The notes beneath the pieces are model-generated. The model was not told the DNA's origin. It did no database searches and worked only from the letters and a program-made list of their open reading frames with translations. The position numbers were made by a program, and so were the translations under genes. Of a stretch of DNA of 64,000 nt, positions 19,601-26,628 are shown piece by piece. This DNA is from Achromobacter sp. HZ34. Lineage in GTDB: Bacteria; Pseudomonadota; Gammaproteobacteria; Burkholderiales; Burkholderiaceae_B. The DNA is taken from NCBI RefSeq assembly GCF_002209485.1, contig NZ_NJIX01000006.1:451124-515123 (forward strand), read 5' to 3'. Each line of letters starts with the position of its first letter. The stretch's first letter is position 1.

Positions 19601-19771
19601 ATCCTCATCAATGGATGAGAGCGTGACCGCGTTTTGTTGCGCTGCAGTTGATGTCAGCTTGGATGAGGCGACCTCGGCAACGACCCACTGGCGTCGCCTA
19701 ACCTCGACCAGTTGCCCCGGCTCTGGCCGAGTGCGATAGGTCTGGTTCTGTTGCTCGATTGCGATTTCCAT
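16631..19771 (-). CDS. drmD: DISARM SNF2-type helicase DrmD
   Basis: DrmD, a 1046-aa SNF2/Swi2-family ATPase, is the hallmark of class 1 DISARM. Motifs: DDVGLGKTIEAG (near residue 150), VVDEAHNIAP (near 260), FLTATPHNG (near 300), then in the second lobe LLATDAASEGIDLQ and QRNGRIDRHGQ (near 590-620). A charged coiled-coil-like tail of Arg/Glu/Gln-rich helices ends the protein. I chose MEIAIEQQNQ at 19771, 20 bp past the vsr stop with AGGAAG upstream, rather than an ATG 49 codons earlier that would overlap vsr extensively and encode low-complexity Arg/Gly. The stop overlaps the drmMI start. Confidence 0.92.
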   Translation of the reverse strand: MEIAIEQQNQTYRTRPEPGQLVEVRRRQWVVAEVASSKLTSTAAQQNAVTLSSIDEDGLGEEVEVIWEIEPGAQVIERAGLPTISGQDDSDTLEAFLDAVRWGAATNADRGFLQAPFRSGVTIADFQLDPLVRAIDMARVNLLIADDVGLGKTIEAGLVIQEMLLRHRARTVLIVCPASLQEKWRVEMLEKFGLDFRVVDTAYIKQLRRDRGIHANPWTSHPRLIASMDWVKSGEGLRAMRDVLPAHTSYPRKFDMLVVDEAHNIAPAAGANYALESQRTRFIRSISPHFQHRLFLTATPHNGYTESFTSLLELLDDQRFARNILPDEKQLSQVMIRRLKSDLVDAEGKPLYAQRNLQALPASYSAQERAIHQKLNDYCTSREQDAEKVSNGFGTSFVNQLLKKRLFSSPAAFASTLEKHIASLANGSQCKDKDAMADRILRKAILRVEEDYANDQEVENAQSEAVEEASRRAQPLTAEQQQMLSELRSWAQAAKNQVDAKAKAILDWLKANLKDDGQWNDRRVILFTEYRTTHQWMHEILASHDFGGDRLAILHGGMPQDEREKVKAAFQTSPTDSAVRILLATDAASEGIDLQNHCNCLIHLEIPYNPNVMEQRNGRIDRHGQRQKEVLIWHPVDGGEHGKATIGGHGDDIIRALRKLESMRADMGSVNPVIAPQMSGLIEGSLKDLDTRLAEAKIAKARRFVRAERELKDRVAKLHERLLTTQQDFHLTPEHILMAVKTGLKLAGRPPLEPFALPDAPAGTVFKMPALSGSWARCLEGLRHPHTLQIRPITFDHAVATGRDDVVLVHLNHRLVQMCLRLLRAEVWAQDDVKKLHRVAVRSVPDALIDGPAVVIISRLVVTGGNHHRLHEELTVAGGYLGDKTFRREEGVTKIQQWLDEAKPLTAADTLFDAIRVRFDRTQSAILQTIDARSKDRLKFLANTLQSRKQQEVADIGAVLDELERAIQTELKKDPQPEQLSLFTEDERTQLRRDTAALEARLARIPAERQQEAEAIETRYAKLNDRTFPVAVIFLVPASAVQGGAA

Positions 19772-19791
19772 GAGGTCAGCGATCTTCCTGT

Positions 19792-20250
19792 TCAGTTCTT
19801 TTTGTGTGTGCCAGGCGACGAAGCGCCACGCTTCGATCTGCCCATGGCGACCGTCTGGACGACGATGTCGGCTGCCTCGGTCGGTTGTTCGTGTTCCCAG
19901 AATCGCAGTACCGTCCACCCGATATTCCGAAGCCGTTCGTTCGTGTTGATATCCCTAGCGCGGTTCGTTTCGATCTTTTGCCGCCAGAAGTCCGAATTCT
20001 GCTTCGGCCATGTGGCGTGTTCGGGACACCCATGCCAGAAGCATCCATCGACGAAGATGGCGATCATCAGCCCCGGAAAAGCGATGTCCGCGACTCGACG
20101 AGGTTTCTTCAGTACCTCGAAGTCGACTCGATAGCGCAGGCCTCTCCGGTGCAGATCTCGACGCAATGCGATCTCGGCACCGGTTCCCGTTCGCCGGACT
20201 TTCGCCATTCGGCGACTGGCTTCAGGAGATGAGGGCTGAACGCGTGGCAT
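19792..20250 (-). CDS. vsr: very short patch repair endonuclease Vsr
   Basis: This 152-aa protein has the Vsr core FVDGCFWHGCPEHATWPKQN, then SDFWRQKIETNRARD and GWTVLRFWEHE. Vsr nicks next to T:G mismatches that arise when 5-methylcytosine deaminates, so it normally accompanies a cytosine-5 methylase. The dcm-type gene is immediately upstream with an 18-bp gap, which fits that partnership. The next gene downstream is drmD, so the repair pair is part of the DISARM transcription unit. The N-terminal KVRRTGTGAEIALRRDLHRR is the usual family start. Confidence 0.93.
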   Translation of the reverse strand: MPRVQPSSPEASRRMAKVRRTGTGAEIALRRDLHRRGLRYRVDFEVLKKPRRVADIAFPGLMIAIFVDGCFWHGCPEHATWPKQNSDFWRQKIETNRARDINTNERLRNIGWTVLRFWEHEQPTEAADIVVQTVAMGRSKRGASSPGTHKKN

Positions 20251-20268
20251 CGATGGAGTCTCGTCAGA

Positions 20269-21327
20269 TCATCGGAGTCCGGTCGATGTCAAGTGCTCAT
20301 TGATGCTGCGGGCGATAGCCCTCCCCAGGTCGACAGGAACTGCATTGCCGATGAGGCGTCCAAGAACCTTGAAACTCACCTCTCCATCATCGGGAATGAA
20401 CGCATAGTCACGCGGGAAGCTCTGAATGATTGCCGCTTCTCTCAAGGTGATTGCGCGATCCTGTTCTGGGTGACCGAACCGGCCATTCCCAAACCCATAG
20501 CACTGCGTCGTCATAGTGGGGGCAGGCTTGTCCCATTCCATGCGGCCATAGACGCCCGGGTAAGTCCTGCCGCTTTCTGCGCGATGGCAATCGGCAACGA
20601 GATGCTCTGGCCAATCACGCCACGTACCGCCAGGCTTCGAAACCTTGATGCGCTTGAGGTTCCTCTCCGACAGCGTGGATGAAACGTGCAGCTTGTCTCT
20701 GGGGGCAGCCTCGCCAGCGCTCAGCGCACGTAGGCGGCCAATCGCCTGTCTCACGGTTCTGGGCTTTTCGAGCGTAGGTTTGATCATCGTGATCTCGCCG
20801 TGTCGGGATGCCAGCAGAACCATGCGTCGGCGGGTCTGTGGTACGCCATATTGGGAGCTATCGACGACATCGAACCATACGTTGTAACCGAGTCGCTTCA
20901 GCGTATCGACAAAGTCATGAAACACCTCATGCTTGGCAACGGTCGGGACGTTCTCCATCGTGATGACATCTGGTCGGGTACCCTTGGCCAGACGAGCGAA
21001 CTCGTACAAGAGCCCCCATTTCCCATCCTTGCCATCAAGCTCATAGCGTTGTGCATAGGTGGAAAAAGGCTGGCAAGGTGCGCACCCTGCAAGGATCTTC
21101 AAGTCGGCTTCGCCAAACAGCGTATTCAACTCGGCAGCGGTGACCTTGCTGATGTCGCGTTCTACAAACTTGGCGCTGTTGTTGGCTTCATAAGGAAAGC
21201 GGCAAGCGGGGTCCATATCGATGCCGGCAACGACCGGTACGCCTTCGAGTACGAAGCCATGCGTCAGCCCGCCAGCTCCACAGAACAAATCAACACAAGA
21301 AATTTTCGTCATTTCAACAGCTCTCAT
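20269..21327 (-). CDS. drmMII: DNA (cytosine-5) methyltransferase
   Basis: This 352-aa C5 methylase has all main motifs: I LFCGAGGLTHGF, IV GCAPCQPFS with the catalytic Cys, VI ENV, VIII QTRRR, IX REAAIIQSFP and X GNAVP. The ATG at 21312 (MTKISCVDLF) is an alternative start. Together with vsr it could be read as a plain Dcm/Vsr pair, but both genes lead directly into drmD on the same strand, so it probably serves as the DISARM cytosine methylase (DrmMII). That enzyme is typical of class 2 but, to my knowledge, is also present in some class 1 loci. The recognition site cannot be read from the sequence. Confidence 0.88.
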   Translation of the reverse strand: MRAVEMTKISCVDLFCGAGGLTHGFVLEGVPVVAGIDMDPACRFPYEANNSAKFVERDISKVTAAELNTLFGEADLKILAGCAPCQPFSTYAQRYELDGKDGKWGLLYEFARLAKGTRPDVITMENVPTVAKHEVFHDFVDTLKRLGYNVWFDVVDSSQYGVPQTRRRMVLLASRHGEITMIKPTLEKPRTVRQAIGRLRALSAGEAAPRDKLHVSSTLSERNLKRIKVSKPGGTWRDWPEHLVADCHRAESGRTYPGVYGRMEWDKPAPTMTTQCYGFGNGRFGHPEQDRAITLREAAIIQSFPRDYAFIPDDGEVSFKVLGRLIGNAVPVDLGRAIARSINEHLTSTGLR

Positions 21328-21378
21328 TTCGTTTCGAGCACCGGATGAGGCGATCGAAACCCATCGATAGCAAGTCAG

Positions 21379-21576
21379 TCATTCGTTGCCTCGACCTTCG
21401 TTCTCTGCTGCGCCACCAGAGCGCACCCATTCATCGACTTCTTCAGACTTGAATTTCCAAAATCGGCCGATGCGATGCGCAGGCATGTTGCGTTTACTGA
21501 TCCAGGCGTAAACGGTGTCCTTGCTGACGCCGAGGTATTCGGCGATCTCTTCGACCGACAACCAGCGATCTGACAT
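21379..21576 (-). CDS. excisionase-family helix-turn-helix protein
   Basis: This 65-aa protein from MSDRWLSVEEIAEYLG contains a MerR-like/HTH_17 DNA-binding fold (VEEIAEYLGVSKDTVYAWIS, then PAHRIGRFWKFKSEEVDEW). Such small proteins are common at the head of restriction and DISARM loci, where they could control the operon. Earlier in-frame starts exist at 21591 and 21630, but no start has a strong ribosome site. It precedes the methylase by about 50 bp on the same strand, so it is the likely first gene and regulator of the defence operon. Confidence 0.75.
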   Translation of the reverse strand: MSDRWLSVEEIAEYLGVSKDTVYAWISKRNMPAHRIGRFWKFKSEEVDEWVRSGGAAENEGRGNE

Positions 21577-21868
21577 GGCGTCGATTTCCATCAAAAAGTC
21601 GGAGTTTGGGTAATTTTCGAATGATCTCATGAAAATGTGTCTCGATAAACATGATTTGACTGGATTTGGGCTGGTTAGGAGTGGTTTGACGCGATTCCGA
21701 TCAGACTCAGACGAGTGTTAGCGCGCTCTCAAGCGGACGACTTACCGCAACCTATTCCGATGCCGGTGACTACTGGCCGAGAATGATGTTGTCCGGAACA
21801 TTGAGCACAGCGTGAACATGATCATCGCCCCGGTGACGGAGTAAATCCCACATCGTCTGGTTCCAATT
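21577..21868 (-). promoter_or_regulatory. likely DISARM operon promoter region
   Basis: This stretch separates the HTH gene from the upstream lipoprotein and holds no credible gene. It should contain the promoter and operators of the operon. I see two related GTCAAA[CT]CA elements about 30 bp apart on the minus strand, near 21648-21690, which could be regulator sites. No clear -35/-10 pair stands out. Confidence 0.35.
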
Positions 21869-22594
21869 TCAATCTTGGCGCACGGTATTTCTGTCCTGTT
21901 GCGCCAGCTCGACGCCGGCCCAAGCAGGCACGACTTCGGTATCACGGACGAACCACTGAAATACCTCGGTCGCCTGGGTGATGCCAGCGTATGCCTTGTC
22001 GATCTGCGCGAGTGCGTCCTTTTCGTGTTTCTCGAAACGGACTCGCTCCTGCTCCACGCCGGCCAGGCCATTTCGCGCATCGTTCAGTTGCCGTTGTGCC
22101 CGCTCGACGGCAGATTGAGCAGCCTCCAGTTCGCTCGCGCCGTTGACGATGCCCTGTTTCAGCGCCTCCGGGGTGGCTGCCGATGGCGTGCCATTGGCCT
22201 GCAACTGCGTAAGCTGGGTCTGAGCCTCGGTGAGTTGTTTTTCCAGAGCTTCGGGATTTTGCTGGTGGATGCTTTCTGCCGTCTGGTCGAGGCCGTTGTA
22301 ATAGCCCTGGAAATCGTGCTGCGTATCGGCGATTTTCTGCTGACGGAATGCTGCAAGAAGCGCTGCGCCATTCCTGAGTTCGCAACGATATTCGACGACT
22401 GTTCGGCTCGTGTCGTCCTTGAACAAGCGCCAGCTATCTTTCTCGCACGAGGCACGATTCGACAGCGCGGTGGCGTAGGTATACGTGGGGTCTTGCGGGA
22501 TTGAGGCCGCCTTGACGGTATCTACCTCGGAATGACCGCAGGCGGAGAGTGCCAGACTCAGCGCTGCCAGGCATGTAGAGGAAATAAGTTTCAT
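21869..22594 (-). CDS. coiled-coil lipoprotein of the island
   Basis: This 241-aa protein starts with a lipoprotein signal (MKLISSTCLAALSLALSAC; lipobox LSAC with Cys19), preceded by GGAGC. The mature part is long amphipathic helix rich in Glu, Gln and Ala (about residues 100-215), probably a coiled coil in the periplasm. I do not recognise the family. It lies upstream of the defence operon on the same strand but separated by about 290 bp, so it is more likely island cargo than a DISARM component. Confidence 0.75.
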   Translation of the reverse strand: MKLISSTCLAALSLALSACGHSEVDTVKAASIPQDPTYTYATALSNRASCEKDSWRLFKDDTSRTVVEYRCELRNGAALLAAFRQQKIADTQHDFQGYYNGLDQTAESIHQQNPEALEKQLTEAQTQLTQLQANGTPSAATPEALKQGIVNGASELEAAQSAVERAQRQLNDARNGLAGVEQERVRFEKHEKDALAQIDKAYAGITQATEVFQWFVRDTEVVPAWAGVELAQQDRNTVRQD

Positions 22595-22624
22595 GTTTGC
22601 TCCGAGAGAAGGTTGGATTGGTAG

Positions 22625-22915
22625 TCAGTAGTCGCTAGGTAACAAGATGGTTGTCACGGATCGGTCGGCTTCCGTGATGATCCAGACCGTCTCGCCGTCG
22701 GGCAGGTCGTAGCTTGACAGCAAGCGCTGGCCGATTAGCAAGGCCAGCTCGTTGGCGGCCAAATTTTCGGCAGACAAATTGCCCCACTCACCAAAAATAT
22801 GGCGAGCGAGAAGAGAGGCGCCCGATATGCCGATAGCATCAAGCGCTTCCTGTGCAGCAGGTGTGATGACCGCTCTCCCCATCGGGAAACGCGGCCTGGG
22901 AGGGAAAGGCTTCAA
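22625..22915 (-). CDS. small mobile-element protein of unknown function
   Basis: This 96-aa protein begins with TTG, eight bases after AGGAG. The ending GETVWIITEADRSVTTILLP is characteristic of a small family I recognise from plasmids and integrative elements, whose function is unknown. It is followed 30 bp later by the lipoprotein gene, so the two may be cotranscribed. Confidence 0.65.
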   Translation of the reverse strand: MKPFPPRPRFPMGRAVITPAAQEALDAIGISGASLLARHIFGEWGNLSAENLAANELALLIGQRLLSSYDLPDGETVWIITEADRSVTTILLPSDY

Positions 22916-23008
22916 AATGCAACTCCTGTAGAAATCGAGCGCGATCGCGGCCCTCCGGATGACCCGGATGCAATGAACGAGATGAGGGAACTCCAGCCGA
23001 ATGGCTGG

Positions 23009-24350
23009 TTAGGATGTGGCGCTGGCAAGCTGACGCCGAAACGCAGCGGCCTTTGCCTGGGAACAGCGAAGATGTTGACGAATGCCGGAGACGGTGGGCG
23101 ACACGATGCCCGCCTGAATATCTCGGACGAGCTTCGTGAGTTCCGTGTCTGGCTCGGGGATGGCCGGTGATGGTTCGGGTGCCGGTGGGGCGGTGGCCGC
23201 GACGGCCAAACTGTCCGTGATGAATGTCTGACTACTGGGTAACAACGCAATCCACCACAGCAGGCAAGCCATCCCTTCCAGGACGGCAGCGAACGCCAGT
23301 CCTACGAGCAGATCAAGCGTCGCATCCGTTATGCTGAAAATCGTCGCCAGCCGAGCCGTGACTGGATCACTACGAACAGCATCACGGCGGGTCTCGGCCC
23401 TGTCCTTGATGGCCTGGTATCGGCGGACTTCGCCCGCTTCGGCATCCAGGGCTTCGAGCCGGGCCGTCAGCCCTGCACGACAGACGGTCCACCTCGTCGG
23501 CAAGGTCGCTCGGCGCTGCACGACCATCGGCCAGCAAAACGGCACCAAGATAAAGACCATGGACGCGAGAGAAATTGACCGTGATGACACCGCCTCGAAG
23601 CCAGGCATTGATGAATGCCGCGCGGTCGAGGCCATCTTGCAGGGCATGCAAGTCGTTCTGAGTCAACGCAATGCTGGGCCGATGCAGTGTGTCGAGCTGG
23701 CGATGCGTCTTTTCGCCCGATAGTGCCTGCTGAAACAGCAGCTCGTTACCTTTCGCACATTCGTGCAGCGCATATGCAGCCGCTTCGTTCTCTGGGATGA
23801 ACGGCTTGCGCAAGAGAGCAACCTTGTACGCGAGGACCGGCTCGTCACTGGAAAATGCCGCGTCCACCGCATGCTGAACTCGCATCCCATCGGCGCTGCT
23901 CTTGCGCTGCCATTGAGTTGCGCGTGCTACGGCCTGAGTGCGCGCGCCTTCATGGCAAACCTGTTCGAACAGTTCGCGATTAAACATGCCCATTTCCTTG
24001 CGCTCGGCCATTGTGCTCACAAGTTGGCTGAAATGGCTCGGCAGCAGAGTACGCAAGAGAGCGTCGATGACGGGGACATCCTCGCGATCCGGACTCGGAA
24101 GCGTTCGACACAGCTTCAGGCGACTGGTGAGGTCATCCTGCTCTTGGTCGCTAAATAACATGCGACGCCCATTGAAAATCTGTGCCGTAGTCTTAACCGC
24201 CCCACGCAGGCTTTGGGCGTAGTCGTCCACTAACCAATGCGTGGTGGCGTCGAGGCAATGAGCGATGCCGAAGTCGAGGCCGGCTTGCTGGATGCAAGCA
24301 TCGTGCTTACTCGGGCTAGACACGTTGTTTGTGTAGGAGGGGCCGTTCAT
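23009..24350 (-). pseudogene. frameshifted plasmid-type membrane protein gene
   Basis: Two overlapping minus frames make sense only as one gene. The first, from the ATG at 24350 with GGAGGT upstream, reads well through FSRVHGLYLGAVLLADGR to DEVDRLSCRA. The second takes over near 23485-23495 with GLTARLEALDAEAGEVRRYQ. It then has a membrane segment (LLVGLAFAAVLEGMACLLWW) and a C-terminal HTH-like tail (VRDIQAGIVSPTVSGIRQHL) of a kind seen in plasmid proteins. The reading frame differs by one base, and there is no obvious slippery heptamer, so a plain indel mutation or sequence error is more likely than programmed frameshifting. The start codon overlaps the alpA stop (TGATG). Function unknown. 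Confidence 0.65.
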
Positions 24351-24586
24351 CACGCCACCTCCGTTACGCCGAGGACCTCACGAGTACGAGGGCGCGCTTT
24401 CAGCCACGCCTCTACTTCGTCCGCGATATAGACGGTCTTACGCGTGCCAAGCCTAATCGGCAATGGCCACGTCGGATCGTAGTAAGGGGATTTGGGGTCT
24501 TGCCAGTTAAATCGGGTAGTTTTCCCGATGCCGATCAAGGTATCGACTTCGGCGCCCCGCAGGTGGAGCGGTTTGATGGTGTTCAT
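24350..24586 (-). CDS. alpA: AlpA-family regulator
   Basis: This 78-aa protein starts at MNTIKPLHLRG, with AGAGG just upstream. AlpA proteins are small winged HTH regulators that in P4-like elements activate the integrase or excision. Here the HTH part is LRGAEVDTLIGIGKTTRFNW and the C-terminal part is RKTVYIADEVEAWLKARP. It lies about 290 bp downstream of the integrase on the same strand and overlaps the next gene, which is the usual P4-type arrangement. Confidence 0.8.
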   Translation of the reverse strand: MNTIKPLHLRGAEVDTLIGIGKTTRFNWQDPKSPYYDPTWPLPIRLGTRKTVYIADEVEAWLKARPRTREVLGVTEVA

Positions 24587-24876
24587 ATGACCTCTGAGCA
24601 TGCGGTCGTAGCTGCGTGAGGGGTCGTAGAAAATGCGCGCACCCACCACCCAGCATCCGAGTTAAGGGATGTGGTAATGGGTCGCAGTACGACCGCACGT
24701 CGGCGACTACAAAGGTTCCGCTGCTCAAGTCAGAGGTACAAAACACTACTCGGACAACCGGCTAGAGATGCCAGTCATGCGAAAGCTGGTTGGTGCGTCA
24801 ACCAAGCCTGACGCGAATGAAACCACAAATTTTCTTGCGCGGCAACAAATTGTGATCTCAACGTCCAGTTGGCTAA
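24587..24876. other. gap between alpA and integrase
   Basis: No gene is visible. The stretch includes small inverted repeats such as GGTTG/CAACC near 24791-24806. It probably holds the alpA promoter. Confidence 0.3.
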
Positions 24877-26076
24877 TCAGGGGCTGCGCAATTGCGTGAC
24901 CGACGCACCGGACACGCACCGATCCAGATAGTCCGACCAGGACTGCATCATCTTGGCGCGAGGCTCCAGATACAGCGCGTGGTTGTATGCCGCGCTGACA
25001 TCGTTGCGCTCCTGATGCGCCAGTTGCAGCTCGATATGCTCGTGCGGCCAGCCTTGCTCGTGCAGGATCGTCGAGGCAACACCCCGGAATCCGTGCCCGG
25101 TCATCTGACCTTTGTAGCCCATGCGCTCCAGCGCTTTGAGGATGGTGTTGTTTGACATCGGCTTTTTGAAGTCGCGGTCGCCAGGAAAGAGCAACTCCCG
25201 ATGGCCGGTCAGTGTATGCAGCATCTGAAGCAAGGCCACTGCCTGGCGCGATAGCGGCACGATATGCGGTGACTTCATCTTCATCCGCTCGGCCGGAATG
25301 TCCCAGCAGGTATTCTCCAGATCGAATTCAACCCATCGTGCGCCAATCAATTCGCTGGTGCGCACAAAGGTCATTGCCATCAGCTTCATCGCCATGCGAG
25401 TCACCGTACTGCCCTGATAGATCTCGATATGGCGCAACAGTGCTGGTAGCTCTTTGGCATCTACGCGCGCGTAGTTTTGCTTGCGGCGAGACACAAGGAT
25501 GTCGCTGGGACGGATTTCGGTGGCTGGATTGCGCGTCGCTAAGCCGTGGGCGATGGCGTAGCGGAAAATCTGGCTACAGGTTTGCAGGGAGCGCTTGGCA
25601 ATGTCGAGCGCGCCGCGCTCTTCGATCGTCTTGGTCATGCGGACCAGTTCGGGCGCCTGGACTTCGCTGATAGGGCGCGCGCCCAGCGTCGGAAAGATGT
25701 CGGACTCCATGCGGCGCAACACGTATTCGGCGTGACGCTCGCTACGCGAGGGCGACCAGTGGTTCCACCACTGGCGGGCGACCTCAGAGAAGGTCGTACC
25801 CGCCGGAGCCAAGCCCTGTTGCTTACGTTCGACCATTGGGTCGGTGCCCGATGCCAGCAATTTCCGAGCGGCTTGGTGCGCCTCGCGGGCTTCGGCAAGG
25901 CTCACGTCCGGGAACACGCCCAGCGCCATGACCTTTTCCTTGCCATCGACGCGGTATTTCCAGCGCCAGTACTTGCCCGCCTGATTGACCAACAGATAGA
26001 GCCCGCCGCCATCAGCGAGCTTCTGGGGCTTCTCGGCAGGTTTTACTTTGAGGACTTGTTGGTGCGTCAGTGGCAT
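24877..26076 (-). CDS. int: P4-type tyrosine integrase
   Basis: This 399-aa integrase is intact. The N-terminal DUF4102-type domain is present (KLADGGGLYLLVNQAGKYWR), then a SAM-like core-binding region, then the catalytic domain with FVRTSELIGARW (first Arg), GHGFRG (His-x-x-Arg) and the Tyr in DVSAAYNHALY near the C-terminus. Enzymes of this subfamily insert elements into tRNA 3' ends. It lies 177 bp from tRNA-Ser(CGA), whose 3' end is duplicated at 1395. It probably catalyses integration and excision of the island. Confidence 0.95.
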   Translation of the reverse strand: MPLTHQQVLKVKPAEKPQKLADGGGLYLLVNQAGKYWRWKYRVDGKEKVMALGVFPDVSLAEAREAHQAARKLLASGTDPMVERKQQGLAPAGTTFSEVARQWWNHWSPSRSERHAEYVLRRMESDIFPTLGARPISEVQAPELVRMTKTIEERGALDIAKRSLQTCSQIFRYAIAHGLATRNPATEIRPSDILVSRRKQNYARVDAKELPALLRHIEIYQGSTVTRMAMKLMAMTFVRTSELIGARWVEFDLENTCWDIPAERMKMKSPHIVPLSRQAVALLQMLHTLTGHRELLFPGDRDFKKPMSNNTILKALERMGYKGQMTGHGFRGVASTILHEQGWPHEHIELQLAHQERNDVSAAYNHALYLEPRAKMMQSWSDYLDRCVSGASVTQLRSP

Positions 26077-26077
26077 G

Positions 26078-26128
26078 TTGGGGGTATCTAGCTTTGGGGG
26101 TACGTGGACATACCCCCAAAAATACCCC
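26078..26128. promoter_or_regulatory. TGGGGGTA repeat cluster upstream of int
   Basis: TTGGGGGTA occurs at 26078-26086 and TTTGGGGGTA at 26093-26102. The latter's exact inverse TACCCCCAAA lies at 26111-26120, and a partial fourth copy (ATACCCCT) follows. The 10-bp inverted pair has an 8-bp spacer. The position directly before the int start suggests integrase arm-binding sites that also allow autoregulation, as in P4-like islands. Confidence 0.65.
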
Positions 26129-26172
26129 TCGAGCTACCGGATTGCAACGAACCCTATCAGACCACCCAGAAG

Positions 26173-26206
26173 CAAAAAAGCCCGTGAAACTTTGATTTCA
26201 CGGGCT
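26173..26206 (-). terminator. rho-independent terminator after tRNA-Ser(CGA)
   Basis: AGCCCGTGAAA and TTTCACGGGCT pair perfectly (11 bp) around a 6-base loop. On the minus strand six U follow. It stops tRNA-Ser transcription before it reaches int. It lies on the island side of the att core, so the element supplies it. Confidence 0.85.
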
Positions 26207-26250
26207 TTCTGCCTATTTTCCGAACCGATTTGGATCGCTTCGGACTAGAT

Positions 26251-26343
<93 letters not shown>

Positions 26344-26628
26344 GGGGTACCGCTTTCAATAACCCCGTGGTCGAATCGAGGCTATCGTTTTGCCGCCAGC
26401 CAAGATCGTCATCAAGAAGAACTCAACTCCCTTTCGGGTATCCACCGCCACACAAGTTTGATGCCTGAATTGTGTGGGGAGCAGCAAAGTCCGCCATTCT
26501 AGCAGACATTTTGGAAATGTGGCTAGCCATTCGAAAAGTTGTTGAATTGCTGCACAGGGGATCTAACCCGCTTGGGTAATTTCTTGTCAGAATGCGTCTC
26601 TTAGCGCCCACGCCGCCAGGATGCCCGC

